DNA from: Actinomycetota bacterium
GTDB lineage: Bacteria; Actinomycetota; Actinomycetes; S36-B12; UBA5976
NCBI GenBank assembly: GCA_009704345.1
Contig: WLEH01000060.1
Location: 1 to 6,687 of the forward strand
Length of the DNA stretch: 6,687 nt
Direction: 5' to 3'
Part shown: one piece after another, positions 6,556 through 6,687 of the stretch
Layout of the letters: every line of letters begins with the position of its first letter
Position numbering within the stretch: the first letter of the stretch is position 1
The notes under the pieces: generated by a model
The model's input: only the letters and a program-made list of their open reading frames with translations
Databases searched by the model: none
Told to the model about the DNA's origin: nothing
Translations under genes and position numbers: made by a program

Positions 6556-6577
6556 TGGCTGTTGGTCTAAACAGCCA
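6556..6577. promoter_or_regulatory. Inverted repeat, possible regulator-binding site
   Basis: TGGCTGTT (6556-6563) and AACAGCCA (6570-6577) are perfect 8-bp arms around a 6-base centre, GGTCTA. It sits near the middle of the divergent intergenic region, about 125 bp from the flavin-subunit start and about 108 bp from the rightward ATG. The size and symmetry suit a dimeric repressor or activator such as a GntR- or LacI-family protein, or alternatively an RNA hairpin in a leader. No T-run follows, so a terminator is unlikely. The regulator is not identified. Confidence 0.4.
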
Positions 6578-6670
6578 TCATGTAGCAAAATTCTTGCTAG
6601 GAGAGCGATCCCAGTTCATCTTTAGGGCTAGTAAGAGTTGGATTTTTTCGCTAAACTCAAAATCTAGTCA

Positions 6671-6684
6671 AGGAGTTGTTAGGT
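6671..6684 (+). promoter_or_regulatory. Ribosome-binding site for a rightward gene at the window edge
   Basis: AGGAG at 6671-6675 lies 9 bases before the ATG at 6685-6687. It is the best Shine-Dalgarno match in the window, which makes this ATG a credible gene start rather than a chance triplet. Confidence 0.6.
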
Positions 6685-6687
6685 ATG
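6685..6687 (+). CDS. Start codon of a gene that lies beyond the window
   Basis: Only the ATG is present, so nothing can be said about the product. The start is supported by the AGGAG ribosome-binding site 9 bases upstream and by the long non-coding stretch before it. The gene is divergent from the flavin-subunit operon and could share control with it, for example by encoding its regulator or a hydroxyacid permease; that is speculation from layout alone. Confidence 0.45.

Larger units (their letters stand above)
6432..6684. other. Divergent intergenic region, no coding sequence recognised
   Basis: About 250 bp separate the start of the flavin-subunit operon (leftward) from an ATG heading rightward at the window edge. 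Only tiny open frames occur, and I see no tRNA cloverleaf, known riboswitch core or T-tract terminator. For a segment whose other junctions are 7 bp or less or overlap, this is a long gap, and it most likely carries the two divergent promoters and their control sites. On the minus strand TAAATT (6452-6447) is a possible -10 element for the flavin-subunit gene but has no convincing -35 partner; TAAACT (6652-6657) is a similarly weak -10 on the plus strand. Confidence 0.6.

Noticed and set aside
6540..6630. tRNA-like fold around the stem at 6556-6577 with GTTCATC at 6614-6620 suggesting a T-loop
   Set aside because: The loop is 6 or 8 bases rather than 7, the would-be T-stem does not pair over five bases, and no acceptor stem could be found.
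6432..6684. Riboswitch or structured leader RNA
   Set aside because: Apart from one inverted repeat, I could match no known riboswitch core on either strand.

Overview
The window reads as a compact chromosomal piece of a heterotrophic bacterium. Base composition is moderately AT-leaning by eye, genes overlap by 4 bp or lie a few bases apart, and Shine-Dalgarno sequences are usable but uneven. The protein flavour (a GlcD/GlcF-type pair without an adjacent GlcE, a BadF-type amino-sugar kinase, a long-form KDG-kinase-like PfkB protein, MalG-type sugar ABC permease) fits a small-genome, lower-GC actinobacterium, perhaps a freshwater planktonic lineage. That placement is inference only; nothing in the window is a phylogenetic marker.

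Region 1 (1-4001, + strand) is one tightly packed sugar-catabolic operon that enters the window from the left. It holds the end of a carbohydrate ABC importer (MalG-type permease, 5' end cut off), nanE (N-acetylmannosamine-6-phosphate 2-epimerase), a BadF/BadG-family N-acetylhexosamine-kinase-like protein, a KDPG-aldolase family protein (eda-like) and a PfkB-family 2-keto-3-deoxygluconate-kinase-like protein (kdgK-like). Junctions are 3 bp, 7 bp, ATGA overlap and ATGA overlap, so the five genes are almost certainly co-transcribed. The combination is the most interesting thing here. The first two enzymes belong to amino-sugar (ManNAc/GlcNAc) metabolism, and the last two form a lower Entner-Doudoroff/hexuronate module that turns a 2-keto-3-deoxy sugar acid into pyruvate and glyceraldehyde 3-phosphate. 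No sialate lyase, NagA, NagB or ROK-type NanK is visible.

Region 2 (3991-6431, - strand) converges on the operon, overlapping its last gene by 11 bp. It is a two-gene operon for a membrane-associated 2-hydroxyacid oxidase: an FAD-linked GlcD-type subunit upstream and a GlcF-type iron-sulfur subunit downstream, joined by an ATGA overlap. It would oxidise glycolate, D-lactate or another D-2-hydroxyacid and pass electrons to the respiratory chain. Because the two operons overlap tail to tail there is no intergenic terminator. Two weak hairpins lie at or just past the junction, inside coding sequence.

Region 3 (6432-6687) is a roughly 250-bp non-coding divergent region. It contains an 8-bp-arm inverted repeat (6556-6577), and ends in a strong AGGAG ribosome-binding site and an ATG, the start of a + strand gene lying outside the window. 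It probably holds the promoters of both the glcD/glcF operon and that next gene. I recognised no RNA gene, CRISPR array or mobile element.
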